Positions 22,388 to 34,942 of a stretch of 64,000 nucleotides of DNA are shown here, one piece after another; positions within the stretch are counted from its first letter, which is position 1; every line of letters starts with the position of its first letter. Source of the stretch: Coprinus comatus (taxonomy: Eukaryota; Basidiomycota; Agaricomycetes; Agaricales; Agaricaceae); the NCBI GenBank assembly GCA_034638255.1, contig JAWPGT010000014.1, forward strand, positions 434,001 through 498,000, written 5' to 3'. The position numbers and the translations under genes were made by a program. A model generated the notes under the pieces. The model saw only the letters and a program-made list of their open reading frames with translations. It was not told the origin of the DNA and did not search any database.

Positions 22388-25288
22388 TTACGAATGATAT
22401 TCGACCTTCAAATCATCCGCCAATTTCTCAGCCGCAGCAAAAACACCACCAGCCTAATAAGAATAATATTAACAAGAGAGACCCCAATCAGTCAATCAAC
22501 TCTAACAGAAAAAAACAAAACCACATACTGTATGTCCAGAAATAATAAACGGGAAAATCGAAGTATCACAAACCCTCAATCCCTTAATTCCATAAACCCT
22601 CAACTTAGAATCAACAACGCCACCTTCTTCACGAGGAGCCATTCTACAAGTAGTAGTAGGATGATAAACAGTTTCTACACGATCTTTAACCAATTCTGCT
22701 ATTTCTTCATCTGATTTAAGATGTAGTTGGTGATCCAGGTCGGAACGGGTAGATGAATGATCTAGGAATCCAGCCAATGGTTCAGCGTGTGCGATTTTGA
22801 GAATTGCACGGACACCGCGGACTAGTTTCCAAAGATCGTCTGAAGTTTGGAGGTAGCTAGAGGAGAGATAGAAATTGTAAACCTTGTGTTATGTTTTTGG
22901 TGGGTAAGGCTGGAGTTTCACATACTTGGGGTTGACGCTAGGTTGCACCCAGGGGTCGTTGGATTTCAAAAGGACGGCACCGGTGCTTGACGGTCTGAAT
23001 ATGTTTATCATTAGAGAAAGCTCTTCGTGAGGGGGTTGTGATTCAGATTTACCTAACAAGATAGACGTGAAGGGCGAAAGTATGAACATCGAAGAGCACA
23101 GCTCCATGTTCCTAGATAGTGCACAATTAATCTGATGAAAAAAGCAATAAAAACGCTAATATGTATACCTTGTACGCAAATGGTGTTGTGAAGATCTCCA
23201 AGTCAGGACTATCCTTAGCCGAAGTACTATCCTTCAGTTCAGGATACTCAGAAGGAGGGAAAAGGGTAGGGTTATCTGAACGAAGGAAGGCCGCACACTC
23301 GCCAAACTACAGAAGAGAGCGAGATCCAATTAGTATTTCATGTGCCGAACGAGAGAAAAAAACAACCCACGTTCATAGCCAATGGACCTCCCGTTCCAAG
23401 TACAAAATAGCGGAACAATGCAGATAATACTTTTCCAACGTCACCTATTGATTTCGGTGTGAGGAACTTGGCTGACGCATTCATTTTATCCTTCATATAA
23501 ATATCGACCACAGGATGATCAACCAATTTCTGGCCAACCCCTGGATGATCCAAAACGACGGGAACGTTATTTGCTTTGAGGTGTTTAGCAGGACCAACAC
23601 CAGAGAACATCAAAATCTGCGCATACGTCAATGTTAATGTCAATAATCCCACAAAAGAAAGCGACTAACGTGAGGTGAGTGCACGGCACCAGCACTAGGA
23701 TATCCCTTGAGTCAAGAGACTATCGAGAATATAACCTCAACTCACCTGAGTATAATATCTCGTGAAGCTTTAGCTCTGTACGTTGGACCACCCTTTTCTC
23801 TTCCAAATTCAACACCAACAGCACGAGTCTCACCATCAACTTTATCGAAAACAATCTTTGTAACAGTCGCCTTGATAGCAACAACCAAATTCTTTCGAGC
23901 AAGAACATCTGGTGTCAGATATGCCGTCTCAGAAGATACTCGTTGGTATTTCTCATCAACGTAAGTCACTGGAAAGGAAAATTCGTTGAGAGGTCTTGGT
24001 TAGGATCTTTCCAGTTCCCACTCACTAATCTGTAGAAATCGAAATCAGTACCATCTCTCAGTATATGCGCAGAAAACTTACTCGACTTGCACCCATAGTT
24101 CCTTGTTCTCCATTAAAGTCAGGTGTGAATGGAATCCCAACACTGACACAACTCTTGACGAAAGCACGACTTGGGTTGGTGATTGTATTATTATAACCAA
24201 CACGAATAGGACCCTTGGTTCCTCGAACGGATATATCGACGTCTGGGTAATCTGGATTGGGTACATAGGATTCGAATTTGTTAAAGTACCTTCAAACGCA
24301 AATAAGTTTAAAAGATCATAATATTCATTCAAAACTCACTTTCTAAAATTCTTCCATGACCAAGAATCATCTCCGATAACTTTCGCCCACTCATCGAAGT
24401 CTCCAGGTGCACCGTATTGAGCCCTAAGCGATTGATTGTTAATTCATAACGAAATCATATTATGAGATTGGACAAACTAACATCTGTGCGTTGATGGATG
24501 AACCTGAATATATGTCAGAAAGTTAACTTGTTTGAATCATTGTATAAACTCACATCCTCCTAACATCTTGGCTGTTCCAATTTAAATATCAAACATTCTA
24601 ACATATTCAACTAAAACTGAGCTCACCACGCGGCCAGAAATTCTTCTTCCCTCTCGCATTAACTTGAGGCTCAGTGCGGAGAGGATGAACGTGTTTTGAT
24701 AGGAATAGTCGACCAAACATAGAAGGTACACGAGTTTGCAAGATGGCAGAACCACTGCAAGTTAAGGGTCAGTTCATTGTATTCTGGTGTTCGTTAGTAT
24801 AGGATATTCACCTTCCTCCAGATTCAAGCAATAATACACGAATGCTAGCATCTTCACTTAGCCTAGCAGCAAGCGCGCATCCGGCGGTTCCTAAATGTTG
24901 AACTTCCAGAAAGAACATGTCTGGTTTTAACAAAGAGGAATCTCACCTCCACCAACGACAATAACATCGTATTCATCCCAAAGTTCTTTCGATTCTGAGG
25001 TACTTCCGACCTGAGAAGTTGGAGGTACAGGTGTATTGCAACTCAACCGTCAGCATTTCCATTTCTGAATATGTCAACTGGTATGTAGCCGACCTTTCGT
25101 AAATCTTCAACATAACCACCACCACCTCGAGCACGTTTGTTGTTCTTAGCCCGGATAAGACGGAGTAGCAATGTAAGCAAGCCAGCAGAAGCGAATAATG
25201 ATACAGCACGTGGAGACAATGATGAAAGATAAGTCAGTACCTGCTCCACTGCTGGTTGAGCCCCCGCGAGTGTACTTTGAATGGGCAT
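22388..25288 (-). CDS. GMC-family FAD-dependent oxidoreductase
   Basis: About ten short introns encode a flavoprotein of roughly 620 residues. An N-terminal hydrophobic helix ([18 protein letters not shown]) looks like a membrane anchor. The FAD-binding motif [21 protein letters not shown] is split by an intron after VVGGG. Downstream are LLLESGG, a KMLGGCSSINAQ motif (GMC signature 1 region), [17 protein letters not shown], signature 2 [43 protein letters not shown] (active-site His-containing segment) and [17 protein letters not shown]...[19 protein letters not shown] at the end. Intron 1 must use the later acceptor (ACCTCAG) to keep [11 protein letters not shown] in frame. Substrate cannot be told: aryl-alcohol, choline-type and glucose oxidases all share this fold. 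The start ATG is at 25288-25286; the stop TAA is at 22390-22388. Confidence 0.88.
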
Positions 25289-26220
25289 GGTCGGGGTTAT
25301 AAGCAACTTTAAGTTTCAGGGACAAGGAAGATCAACGAAATGAAGAGGGATGTTTTTGAATAGATTTGCGAACGTAGTTATGGCCATTAAGTACCATTTA
25401 TATTTCCATTTTATATGATGTATCATATGAACACAGGTTCAGAAGACCATGGGCCAAGTCAGTGCACTAATACAGTAAGGTGCAACTCAATATGTCGCGT
25501 GCCAAGTTCAGCCTGTGATAAAATATGTGATATGATTGAACTTTCCGGTCTGGATCGTACCCAGACTGCTATTTTTGTAAGCCAGAGTAGAGAAACCTCT
25601 TAAGACTAACTGGACATGTTGTAGGCAATAATAATATGGATGATCATGAACTGGGGGGGGAGGTCGGGGACGTCGGGGTAGCCCCTATCATTTTGGCATG
25701 TGAAATTCCACTTCCAGCCAATGAGTGATACCAGTTTTTTCGTTGCTATTTTTTTTTCTCATTTTCGGCATTTGATAGCGTAATAGCTTGTAGTAATAGC
25801 CAAACCTCATTGGAATTGTATACGAAACGCGTTTTAACATGAGACTGGGGTGTACTATTGATGACCCTAACCTCCCTAATACTAGTATGGATCCAGATTA
25901 CACCGCCAATCCCTGCAATCCCTCCAACGTGCCTTGTACAATATTAAATTCAGGCAGCCAACATATATAATTTAATTACACACATCTCACTCCTCGTATA
26001 AAGGGATACTATATCTGTTTAGCGGGACATCCACTGTCATATCCACATTGACTTCTAGTCCACTTCCAAACATACCCACACGCTATAGGACGCCAATCCA
26101 TCAAAACCGGTTAATTCCCCTTTCTACCTAAGGGCCATATATATCACCACATCGGGAAATGTCAAACCGTCATGAGCCTTGCTTCTCTTATCCTCGCTTA
26201 ACGGCCCTCTCTCAACATAC
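25289..26220. promoter_or_regulatory. Divergent upstream region, GMC gene and 7TM gene 1
   Basis: About 0.9 kb without a supported gene. It includes a G-rich patch (GGGGGGGGAGGTCGGGGACGTCGGGG, about 25651-25677) and a TATATATC element near 26139. A 62-codon open frame at 25415-25603 is not convincing. Confidence 0.35.
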
Positions 26221-26287
26221 CATCTCCTTGTCCATCTCCTTGTCCATCTCCTTGTCCATCTCCTTGTCCATCTCCTTGTCCATCTCC
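26221..26287 (+). repeat. 12-bp tandem repeat upstream of 7TM gene 1
   Basis: CATCTCCTTGTC repeated 5.6 times without error, ending 27 bp before the ATG at 26315. It probably lies in the 5' leader. CT-rich leaders are usual in highly expressed fungal genes; copy number may vary between strains. Confidence 0.95.
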
Positions 26288-26314
26288 CTTCTCTCCTCCT
26301 CTATTTCCTAAACC

Positions 26315-27928
26315 ATGGCGCCCTCATACATGTCAGAGAGTCAATTCATCAATGAAAAATCCTTTCTCTACGGCGCTTTCTTATCTGCAATTGCCTATGG
26401 AATCGTAACAACTCTAGCCATCATTTGTGCCACTATTCTTAAAGGAAAAAGAATTCCGATCAGACATCGAAAAGCACAAATGATTTATGTGATGTTGCTT
26501 TTTTGTTTAAGCACATTAAATATGGCTTTTGAAATTAAAATTACTCAAGTGGGGTTTTTGGAACAAAGGGATTATATGGGTGGAACAGCTGGTTATTATG
26601 GTCCTGCTGCGTATTTGGGAAAACATTTTGATCATGCTGTACCACTTGAGTTTGCAGTTTGGATGTCGTGTTTGGTGATCACCAATTGGTTTTGTGATAT
26701 TATACTAGTACGTATTTTTTGTTTGTTTTATCTGGTGTTAAAATATCAATATTTTTTTTCTTTTCTTTTGTCTCTATGTGACTTACCTGGTTTCTCTTTT
26801 GTGTTTGTAGCTGTGGCGTTGTCTGGTACTTTATCAAGATAATCAATTTTGGCCCCGTGTCTTCAGATACCTACCCTTGGGTTTGATTACAGCTTCATTC
26901 AGTACGTTTTAACATACGAACCTCTCATACAAAAATCTCTTACCAGAGGGGGAAAAAAAAACAGTCACCGGAATCCTACACCTAATACAAATAACAGCAC
27001 CCGAAACATCATCCTGGGCAACTGCCAATTTCCCGTCAACTTAACCATCATCTATGGAGTAGTCGCACTTTTAGTCAACATCACATTAACATCATTAATC
27101 GCAGTAAGACTTTATATTCATAGGAGAAGAGCTACAAAAGCTTTAGGTTCGGATCATGGAACTGAGTTTACTAGTGTGATTGCGATGTTGATTGAATCGG
27201 CGGTTTTGGCTGATGTTTTTGTGATTTCGTTTTTGGTTCCTTATGCTGCGAGACATTGGTTTGCGAATGTTATGATTCAACCTTTGGTTCAAGCTCAAGT
27301 GAGTTTTCATTTCTCGTTTCTGTTATATCATTCTACCATCGATCTCCCAAAAAGGCGCTGGTTATTTTAAACGCCCTTCGATCTATTTTTAAATCCATTG
27401 ATCGATGAAATGTATACTGACTGATTCTGTCATTTCCATTTCTTATAGGCAATTGCTCCTCTATTAATTATATATCGAGTAGCAAGAGGAAAAGCATGGT
27501 CAACAACAACAATACAAGATCTCAATCTTTCATCTTCATCTTCATCATTTCCACGATATCGAAGACCAACAATATCTTTCGGAACAGGAATAGGAATGGG
27601 TCAAGAAAGAAGTATAATCAACATCGTAGCACAAGATAGAGAAAGACCATCATCATCATCATCATTCGATCCTTATTCAATGGAATTGGGACATACTAGA
27701 TTTGGACATTATCGTTCAAAGGATAGTGGTAGTCATGATATTGATGTTGATGTTGATGCGGATGTGGATGCGTTTTTGAAGAAAAATAGTGGTAAGGCTG
27801 GTGTTACGACAACGATGAATTCGGAGAGTACGGGATCTAGTACTGGAACTAGTTCACCTTTATCTGCGAATTTGAAAGATCAAGTTAGGATGCCTTTCCT
27901 TGCTCCAAATAGATATAGAGGGGTATGA
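26315..27928 (+). CDS. Multi-pass (7TM-type) fungal membrane protein 1 (one frame interruption)
   Basis: Membrane protein of about 440 residues of a family common and expanded in mushrooms, with GPCR-like topology but no known ligand or proven G-protein coupling. Visible segments: SFLYGAFLSAIAYGIVTTLAII, MIYVMLLFCLSTLNMAFEI, LEFAVWMSCLVITNWFCDIIL joined by an intron to LWRCLVLYQDN, YLPLGLITASF to ITGILHLIQITAPETSSW, LTIIYGVVALLVNITLTSL, SVIAMLIESAVLADVFVISF, then QAIAPLLIIYRVARGKAW. A Ser-rich cytosolic tail with an Asp/Val repeat (DIDVDVDADVDAF) ends at TGA 27926-27928. The frame changes at 27032-27034 (CCC): one extra base would join ATANFP to VNLTIIYG. A weaker alternative donor (GTTTTAAC) would avoid the shift but lose the GILHLIQ helix. 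It is related to the gene at 34943-36352. Confidence 0.78.
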
Positions 27929-29464
27929 AGGAAGAAAAAAGAGTTGTTATTTTGGATGATTTGTTTTACGGTTTGGTTTTTTTTATCTTCGGGTTGGGAA
28001 AATTAATGGGGTTGGGTTGTCTATAGGCATGGTTATGGATTAGAATGGGACGGTTTACGAATGGTTTGGAGGTTATGGATTGAGGGTGGAGGTTTGATTC
28101 GCAATTCATTTGATGGAATACAACGGTGACGAGGGCAAAGAATAAATATCAATGTACGTGGAGAGTCTCCTCGCAGTGAACGATACCTACCTTAGTTGCT
28201 TATTATTTCTCTATATATTTATTGAGAGTAAATTATATGTACCACAATGATCTTGTCAGAAATTCGGAATCAGATTTTTATTATTGTATTTATTCTAGAA
28301 TATCAGTCAGTTAGAGTACCAGGGGAAGGGGGGAGTTATTTTTAGATACTCTGAATGTATTGGAGGTCTTTATGATCATGGGGCTTTAGAAAATTGAGCT
28401 TCTTGCGACTTCTTGATAATCATCATTTTACGAATATTTAAAATGTGTTGGAGAATGAAATGTGGCGTTCAAACATCTAGACCTCATCTACAAGCAAAAC
28501 GATAACAACGATTACCTTGCTTTTAGGGAGAAATACAAGTCGTTGCTACTAAGGAGAATCTAGTACTTGTAATATATATACACCTCCGAGTCGGTGTTTG
28601 GTCCTTGGGCGTTAAACGTCAAGTATCCACAACTTTCTGGAACATCTGGACATAACATCACCGAGAACAAACCACATGAGCACACGAGCGCTGTCTGGTA
28701 TTCGCCGTGCACAAAAACCAGCGAAAGTTCTCAGGGCAACTTCCGGAACTTCTGTGAATTCTCTCGGAACACTCCACTTCTAAAGAATAGGTTCCGTATA
28801 CAAGTACCAAAAAAAGAACAACTAAAGGCTCCCTCGGTCTCGGTGGTAGTTCAACTTATTTCTAAATCCGTTTCAAAAACATCAGAAAAGTGATATTCAG
28901 CTTCAGCATTTCAATGAGCGGGAGGCGGTGATAATGCTAGTTGTCAACCAGGCTAACTAGTAACAATGGAGGAAGAACATTGACTTGTTAAACAAAAGTT
29001 TCTTTTCCTCTTCCATCTCTCAAGTTAAAAAAGGTTGGCGACGTTTACGATCGTTTGTCAGTTGCCGCATCACATCCATTCACACCCAAGTCGACAAGCC
29101 CCACTGTGCAACTAATTATATATAGCTCTGTATCATCACAAGCTTGTTTGGCAGGCTACTCGCAGGCAACAATTCACTCCAACAAGTTCGCAATCCTAGT
29201 CCTAGACCTAGAAGCTGACAGTTAGAGCTACAAGGAGAGAGAGGGATATAAGAAGGCAATCACTAGGAAATACACGAAGTCGTCATTGATTGCACCATTC
29301 TCGTCAGAAACTACATCCCACGGATCGAACATTAGACGGCGGTGAGTTATAACAGTCAGTATCCGACGCATCTGCTAAATATGTCTCTTTGACAGCATAA
29401 AATCCACCGGGTGCCAACTTCTCTCCCCCTCTCCCACTCTTTTACCCTCCTCACGCTTTAAGAA
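27929..29464. other. Intergenic, 1.5 kb
   Basis: No supported gene. A cluster of heat-shock-element-like repeats lies at 28635-28770 (listed separately). A TATATATAG element is near 29111, about 350 bp before the next start. A 99-codon open frame at 28594-28893 has no recognisable content. Confidence 0.4.
28635..28770. promoter_or_regulatory. Heat-shock-element-like cluster
   Basis: Inverted GAA/TTC units: TTCtgGAA at 28635-28642, GAAagTTC at 28723-28730, and TTCcgGAA at 28741-28748, with further TTC and GAA units to 28770. Hsf1 sites consist of alternating GAA and TTC units with 2-bp gaps. No chaperone gene is adjacent; the next start is about 700 bp away. Confidence 0.3.
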
Positions 29465-31308
29465 ATGACATTGGACACGACACATATACATTACGAACTG
29501 GAATTCGACAACTGCAAGAGTTTACATGCAAGACGATTGCACGCTGTAGCTCATGGAATGTCAACAATATCTGGAAATGGAAATGGAAATAATGGTCGTC
29601 ATATCCGTACTGCTTCCCACACTACTCCCTCCTCCACTCCTCTTCCCATTTGCACAACAAGGCTCAGCTCTAGTCCAGAACACAAACGCTCCGACGACTC
29701 TTCGCTAGGTCGAGTACCAGAACACGGCGATCCCATGGACTTTACCTCTGCGACGCTGTCACAGAACCTTAGCCAACAGAACGATGATCACGAGGATGTT
29801 GAGCATGACAGACTCAGACGCCGATCACCTTCTTCTGCGCCTGATCAGACGCCAAGATACTTTGGTGGCCAACCCCTTATAAATGACGCAGATGACGATG
29901 ATGACGAGGAAGCAGAGGAATGGTTGTTGGACGAAGAACTGGCGAGACAGGGGTTGTATCGAGGTAAGTTGTGATTAACATCATTATGGACAGAGCTAAC
30001 GAGGAAACGAACAGGATCATACCGCAAGTTAATCTGTCTATACACTCTTACTCCAGCTTTCACTCTCCTGGTCTTCCTCGCACTCGCATATTTACCATCC
30101 ATCGCATATCCTCTTACTCCAGACGAAACATCCAAAAAGCACCCTACACCGTATCTCCCATTCCCACTTCCAGAATTCCTTACAGCAACCGCATTCTGGT
30201 CACTTGCATATCTCCTAAATTCTGGAATATTCTCGCTCTTCTCATCACTTTTTTCATCATCTTTCTTTACCCTCGGACTTACCTCCATGGTCCAGAGCAC
30301 TGTTGGTATCATCCTTCGACAAGCAACGATACCAATCCTATTGATTCAATCGTCTGCAACGCATGATCATCCTACATGGCATGATGTATCTTTTCGTCGA
30401 GTTTGGTGGGTTGCTTTAGGTTGGGCAGCAGCAGAAGCTATTGTTGGGGTCAAGCAAGGATACGAAGGTATCGCGTTATACAAAGATGTTCTCGTCAATG
30501 TGAAACGAGTCATCTCTACTCCTAATTGTATAGCAAAATCAACTACACCTTCAAGTGTCCCTTTGTCAAGATATGGTAGTGTAGGAAGAGGAGATCATTC
30601 GGCGTCAAGACCAGGTTCTTCACCGAGACAATCAGAGTTTTTAGAACCTACTTTGAATACTAGGAATCAAAATGAGGATGCTGAAAGGCAACCGTTGATG
30701 AGAAGGTTGAGTGCTGGGAGTAGTGCTACTACTCGTAGTTTGAAAGATGCTATTGAGGAAGAGGTAGAAAGGGATGTTGATGAGTTGATTGCTATTAGAG
30801 GAAGAGAAGAATTGGAAGATCTTTTTGGGATGCCGTTTATTGTATGTTTCTCTCTCCTTCTCTTTTTCTCCTTGTATGTATGTTTCCAGTTTATTGACCG
30901 GTTTTTGTTTGTTTGTTTAGCATATCCCAGTGTTCATATCATGTCTACATCGATTGAATTCTGTGCTTTTCGTAATAGGATCAACTCTCCTATTAACAGC
31001 GGCTTATATTCGTTCTTCAATATCATTAAAACCAATCATCAACAACACCAACCACGATGACTTTTTCTTTATTCCATCTTCTTTCTCCATCTCAACCACT
31101 CTCAACGTTAACGTTAACGTTGACAAAAGATGATACATATTTGTTAATCACATTTCCGATTATTGTTTTTCTTTCAAGTTTTCTTTTGATTCTTCATTCA
31201 CCAAAGGTGTTATCGAGAATTGGTGTACAGAGTTTTGTTTATGTTGGGCTTATGGTTTCTCTTGGTGTGTTTTTTGCTGGGTTGGGTGTTTGGGAAGGGA
31301 TTGTTTGA
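29465..31308 (+). CDS. Multi-pass membrane protein, family not recognised
   Basis: The long N-terminal soluble region is Ser/Thr/Asn-rich, then acidic (DADDDDDEEAEEWLLDEELARQGLYRG). After an intron (about 29965-30014) come hydrophobic segments: LICLYTLTPAFTLLVFLALAYL, FLTATAFWSLAYLLNSGIFSLF, FFTLGLTSMVQSTVGIILRQATIPIL and RVWWVALGWAAAEAIVGV. A soluble loop with KDAIEEEVERDVDELIAIRGREELEDLFG follows, and after an intron at about 30841-30920 IPVFISCLHRLNSVLFVIGSTLLLTAAYI. The C-terminal helices YLLITFPIIVFLSSFLLIL and FVYVGLMVSLGVFFAGLG (stop TGA 31306-31308) are in another frame. An intron from GTTCTT at about 31009 to the AG before 31128 would join them; otherwise the gene would stop at 31133. 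The acidic-to-membrane layout is unusual and I recognise no family. Confidence 0.6.
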
Positions 31309-32738
31309 GGATTAGGATTAGGATTAGGATTTTTTTTTTTAAACTTTGGAACTTGGGATGATGATGTCTTTTTGTGTTACGGACCCTTTCCCCCTCTCTT
31401 ATTTTCATCTTTACCTTTTCGTTGGTTTTGGTTTTTGGTTTTCATTTTGTCACAATAAATTTGTTAATGTTTTATAAATACCTCACATCTCTCTTTCTCT
31501 CTCTTTCTCGGGTTTTAGTGTACATAAGTACCCTTATTCATTGTTACTTACCTATGTAGAAGGTTCACTTCTCTCTTCTATTTGAGAATAAAAATTTTTT
31601 TTTACACATCTCTCATTCCTGTTTTTACGAGACTTACTTACATATATACCTGTAAATTATAAAATAAAATGAAAGTAATTTATCAAACAGAAAGGCTGCC
31701 TATTATATATAATAACTAGGAGTAATGGCCTGTGGTTGTGATAGATCTAGTACTTCGTGTTTTTGTATAAAAACAAAGACAAAAATAAAAAGGAACAAAG
31801 ATAATAATAAAAATAATGACTGGGGAAGTTGAATAATATTCACCCACCATCACCATCACCAAACCCACTACCATCCCTTCCCCCGAGAGAGTAGAGAGTA
31901 GAAAACTAACCTACTAACGCACTGAGCATTGAGCGCTTGAGCACTGACACGAAAAAGAAAAAAAAATCTCATAAACCATAAATCATTGAATTATAAACAT
32001 CTAAATCATAAAACAAACCCAGAAAACCAAAAACCAATATAAATACTATGTACAGTACAAGCTAGCCCCCTTTAAAAAAGCTTATGTAAAAGTCTGCCAG
32101 TGAGTCCTAGTTACCAGTCGGGGTAAAAAAAAAAAAAGGTATATAATAAATAAAAAGAAAAGAAGATAGGAAGGATACGAGAAATATGAAAAATTGTCCA
32201 TATACTGTTTGTACTGTAAAAAAAAACTGTAAAAACTGTAAACTGTAACCTAACGAACCTATCATAAAAAAACAAAAATCCATATCATACAAAAAACTTT
32301 TTACTTTTCGTTTCTTCAAGTTGTTTAAAAAAAGAAAAAGTAGAAGTTAAAAAGGGGGGAGGGGGGAGGAAGAAGAAAGGAAGAGGAAGAAGGGAAAGAC
32401 AAAATTCTTTCTATCCATAAAAGATCTTGTTTTAAACCAATGAAGACCCTAATGACCTTAAAATAACCATAACCACATACGTAGTAGTATAGTAGTATAG
32501 TAGTAGTAGTAGAGAATATGAGTGTAAACTAGACGAAATTGTTGATGGTTGCGAAGAAATGGAGAAATGGAAAAAAGAAGAGGTGGGGTGGAGGAGGCGA
32601 AAAGTGAGGGAGGGAATAGAAGTAAAAACGAGGGATATAAAAATACACACACACACAGACCCAAACTGACATTCATTTTTTCCAGAACAAAAAAAAGGAA
32701 CTCCGAGCACACCCCAGCCACACACAAAAAATGTGTGG
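31309..32738. other. Convergent intergenic region
   Basis: 1.4 kb between two convergent genes, AT-rich. It holds a short (GGATTA) run at 31309-31330, pyrimidine-rich runs, a GAGCGCTTGAGC motif at 31930-31949, and A/G-rich sequence at 32350-32400. No supported ORF on either strand. Confidence 0.4.
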
Positions 32739-34598
32739 TTATGAAGTAGCGTGTTGTGAACGCGGTAGGTGTGATGCTGATGATCGACCCATATTTCCAT
32801 AATTGTTGTTGGGTGTGGTAGAAGTTGTAGACGGTGAAAAATATGAAGCCCTTTTTTGTTTCTTCAACAAAACACCTTTCACTTTCTCTTGTACAGGTGC
32901 CAAATCAGGATTTGAAGCGCCAGGATTAGCATTTTGAACCGTTGTTCCTCTTCTTCTAGATGAAGGCAATGTTCTACTTCTCGTTACACCAACTGCTCCT
33001 CCCATTGTATACTCTGTTCCTCCAGAACCAGATGAGGGGTCTTCTGTTCTTGGTAGTTCATGTTCTTCCAATGTTGAATACATCACTGATTCTGTTCGTA
33101 TCCAGTCAACAAACATACAGAAGGATATTTGGCATTTTTTTTTTTTTACATACCTCCTCGTTCTAATGTCGTTCTCCTTCTTAACATCTTTATCCTCTCA
33201 TGTTCTCTTCTTATTTCTTGTTCCGACATTGGTAATCCAGCACTCTTCCACCCTTTATCATCTTCGGAAACACCTTGTTGTCTTCTGTTACTCTGGGGTT
33301 GCTGCGCATTGTGCCGCGAAGGTGCCGTTACAGGTACGGATGGCGAGAGGTGACTAGGATCTGGAACTGGTGTATCCAACATGAACCAATCCTGATGAGC
33401 TATCAAGAACTCTAATACTTTCTGACTCGTATTGTGTGCGCCCGGTGACATTTCATGAGTTGGGTGTGATAGAATCCCCGGTCTGAAAATAACCGCCAAA
33501 TCTAGCGAAAAAAAGAAAACGTAAGATGTTTATCTACCAGAAAGGGAGAGAAACTCACTTTGAGCAGTCATAAGGTTTATGTCACTCTTCCGTGCAAATA
33601 CTGATAGCAGATCGAGAACGTATAGCAATAAATACTGGTTTGGTATAGGCATGGAACGGATTAGGGATCTGTAGATTGTAATTATTTGATCTTGCGTGAG
33701 AGGTGGAACATGTTCTAGAAGATTGTCAGTTTTGTAGTGGTTGCAATAGAGCACAAGACCAACCTAGAGGGTCTCGAAACTGATGGAATGATGGCGGTAA
33801 ATAAACAGTGGTATTCTGCACAATTGGGAGACTTACTGAATGGTACAGGCTATAGGGTATCACGGGTTCCTGATCATAAGGTCAGAACTAGAGACAAGAG
33901 GGGGTAACTAGGGACATACTGGCATCTGAGTAAGATATCTACGGAAGACACTTGCGACGTCGTGTGTTGTGAAAGTCTCGTCTTTCCAGTTGAGGTGTTT
34001 GCCGTACTGGGATGCATTAGGACGGGTGGGGCACGAGGACAGAGGACGGACCTTTGGAGGAGCTTCGAATATTTGTTGCAATTCACGCATGCGTTTATTG
34101 GATCCATTGACACGGAAAGTACCCTGTACTTCTGTGGCTGTCGAGAGGATAAATGGCGGGAAAGATGAAACATGAGGACTACGTACCATTCTCCTTCAAG
34201 TAGAGACCACTACGATATAATATTTTGAGATCTTGTGCTGAAGAGGTATAAGAGAGGACTGACCATTTTGCGACGACTACGGGAACAAAGCCCCAGACGT
34301 AGAGGTCGCCTTGAGGACTTGCGGTTGAGATGGGGACTGACGCGTACTGGAGGCTTTCATGGAGTGGTTTACCAAAGACGGGGTGATCTTCTGGGGCTCC
34401 TGTTGGGTAGTGAGGACGAGGTGGTGGACCGATGGGAGACAACAGACCTTTCTCGTGTTCACGGATGTAGTTTGAGTCTTTCTTTGCGCGCTGGACAAAG
34501 TTGAAGTGGTTCCACCAAGCCTTGAGGCTGGCCTTTGTGTTTGCCTGTGCCGCGGAAGGCTGGTGGATATGGTTGTTGTTTGGGTGTGCTGAGAGCAT
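32739..34598 (-). CDS. RhoGAP protein, SAC7/BAG7 type
   Basis: Multi-exon gene for a GTPase-activating protein of Rho-type GTPases; yeast Sac7 and Bag7 act on Rho1 in cell-wall and actin control. The N-terminus includes SLKAWWNHFNFVQRAKKD, then VFGKPLHESLQYASVPIS, YVWGFVPVVVAKCGLYLKENATEV, and the catalytic GTFRVNGSNKRM with the arginine finger. PPKYGKHLNW, HDVASVFRRYLTQMPEPVIP, MPIPNQYLLLYVLDLL, INLMTAQNLAVIFRPGILSHP and KVLEFLIAHQDWF follow: a complete RhoGAP fold. The C-terminal tail is Ser/Gln-rich with basic patches. Short introns split the domain several times. I chose the ATG at 34598 because a TATAAATA box lies 54 bp upstream on the same strand; the reading frame upstream differs. Stop TAA 32741-32739. 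Confidence 0.88.
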
Positions 34599-34651
34599 CG
34601 GAGGAGAGGGTGGGGAAGGGGATGTTGTTTCTGGAGCTGGAGGAGGATCTG

Positions 34652-34659
34652 TATTTATA
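34652..34659 (-). promoter_or_regulatory. TATA box for the RhoGAP gene
   Basis: TATAAATA on the minus strand, 54 bp before the ATG at 34598. It supports that start. Confidence 0.5.
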
Positions 34660-34942
34660 AGGGGCGGTTGTAGTGCAAGAGCCGTCCGCGCCGATGGGTG
34701 GGAATATTGGTGTTGTTTCTGGGGACGTCTGAAGAGAGCAGTGAGCTTGTTGGACGAGGTGGGCCTGGAGGGAGGGTTGGGGGAGAGAGCCAGGGTGGAA
34801 GGCAGGAGGAAAGAGCAGACTCCACATCAGCCAAATGCAGTGCTCCCACCAGACTACGTCGTGAACCTCATTTGCAAATCCACCGCGGATCAATCCATCG
34901 GCCTCACCACCGTTGCACTACAATAAATATATATTCCTATTC

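Noticed and set aside
26221..26287. CRISPR-like array
   Set aside because: 12-bp direct repeats without spacers, in a eukaryotic leader; a simple tandem repeat.
28594..28893. 99-codon ORF
   Set aside because: Starts without context, contains the HSE-like repeats, no recognisable protein.
31309..31330. Telomere-like GGATTA repeats
   Set aside because: Only about four units, not the usual fungal TTAGGG, followed by a T-run; ordinary 3' flank.
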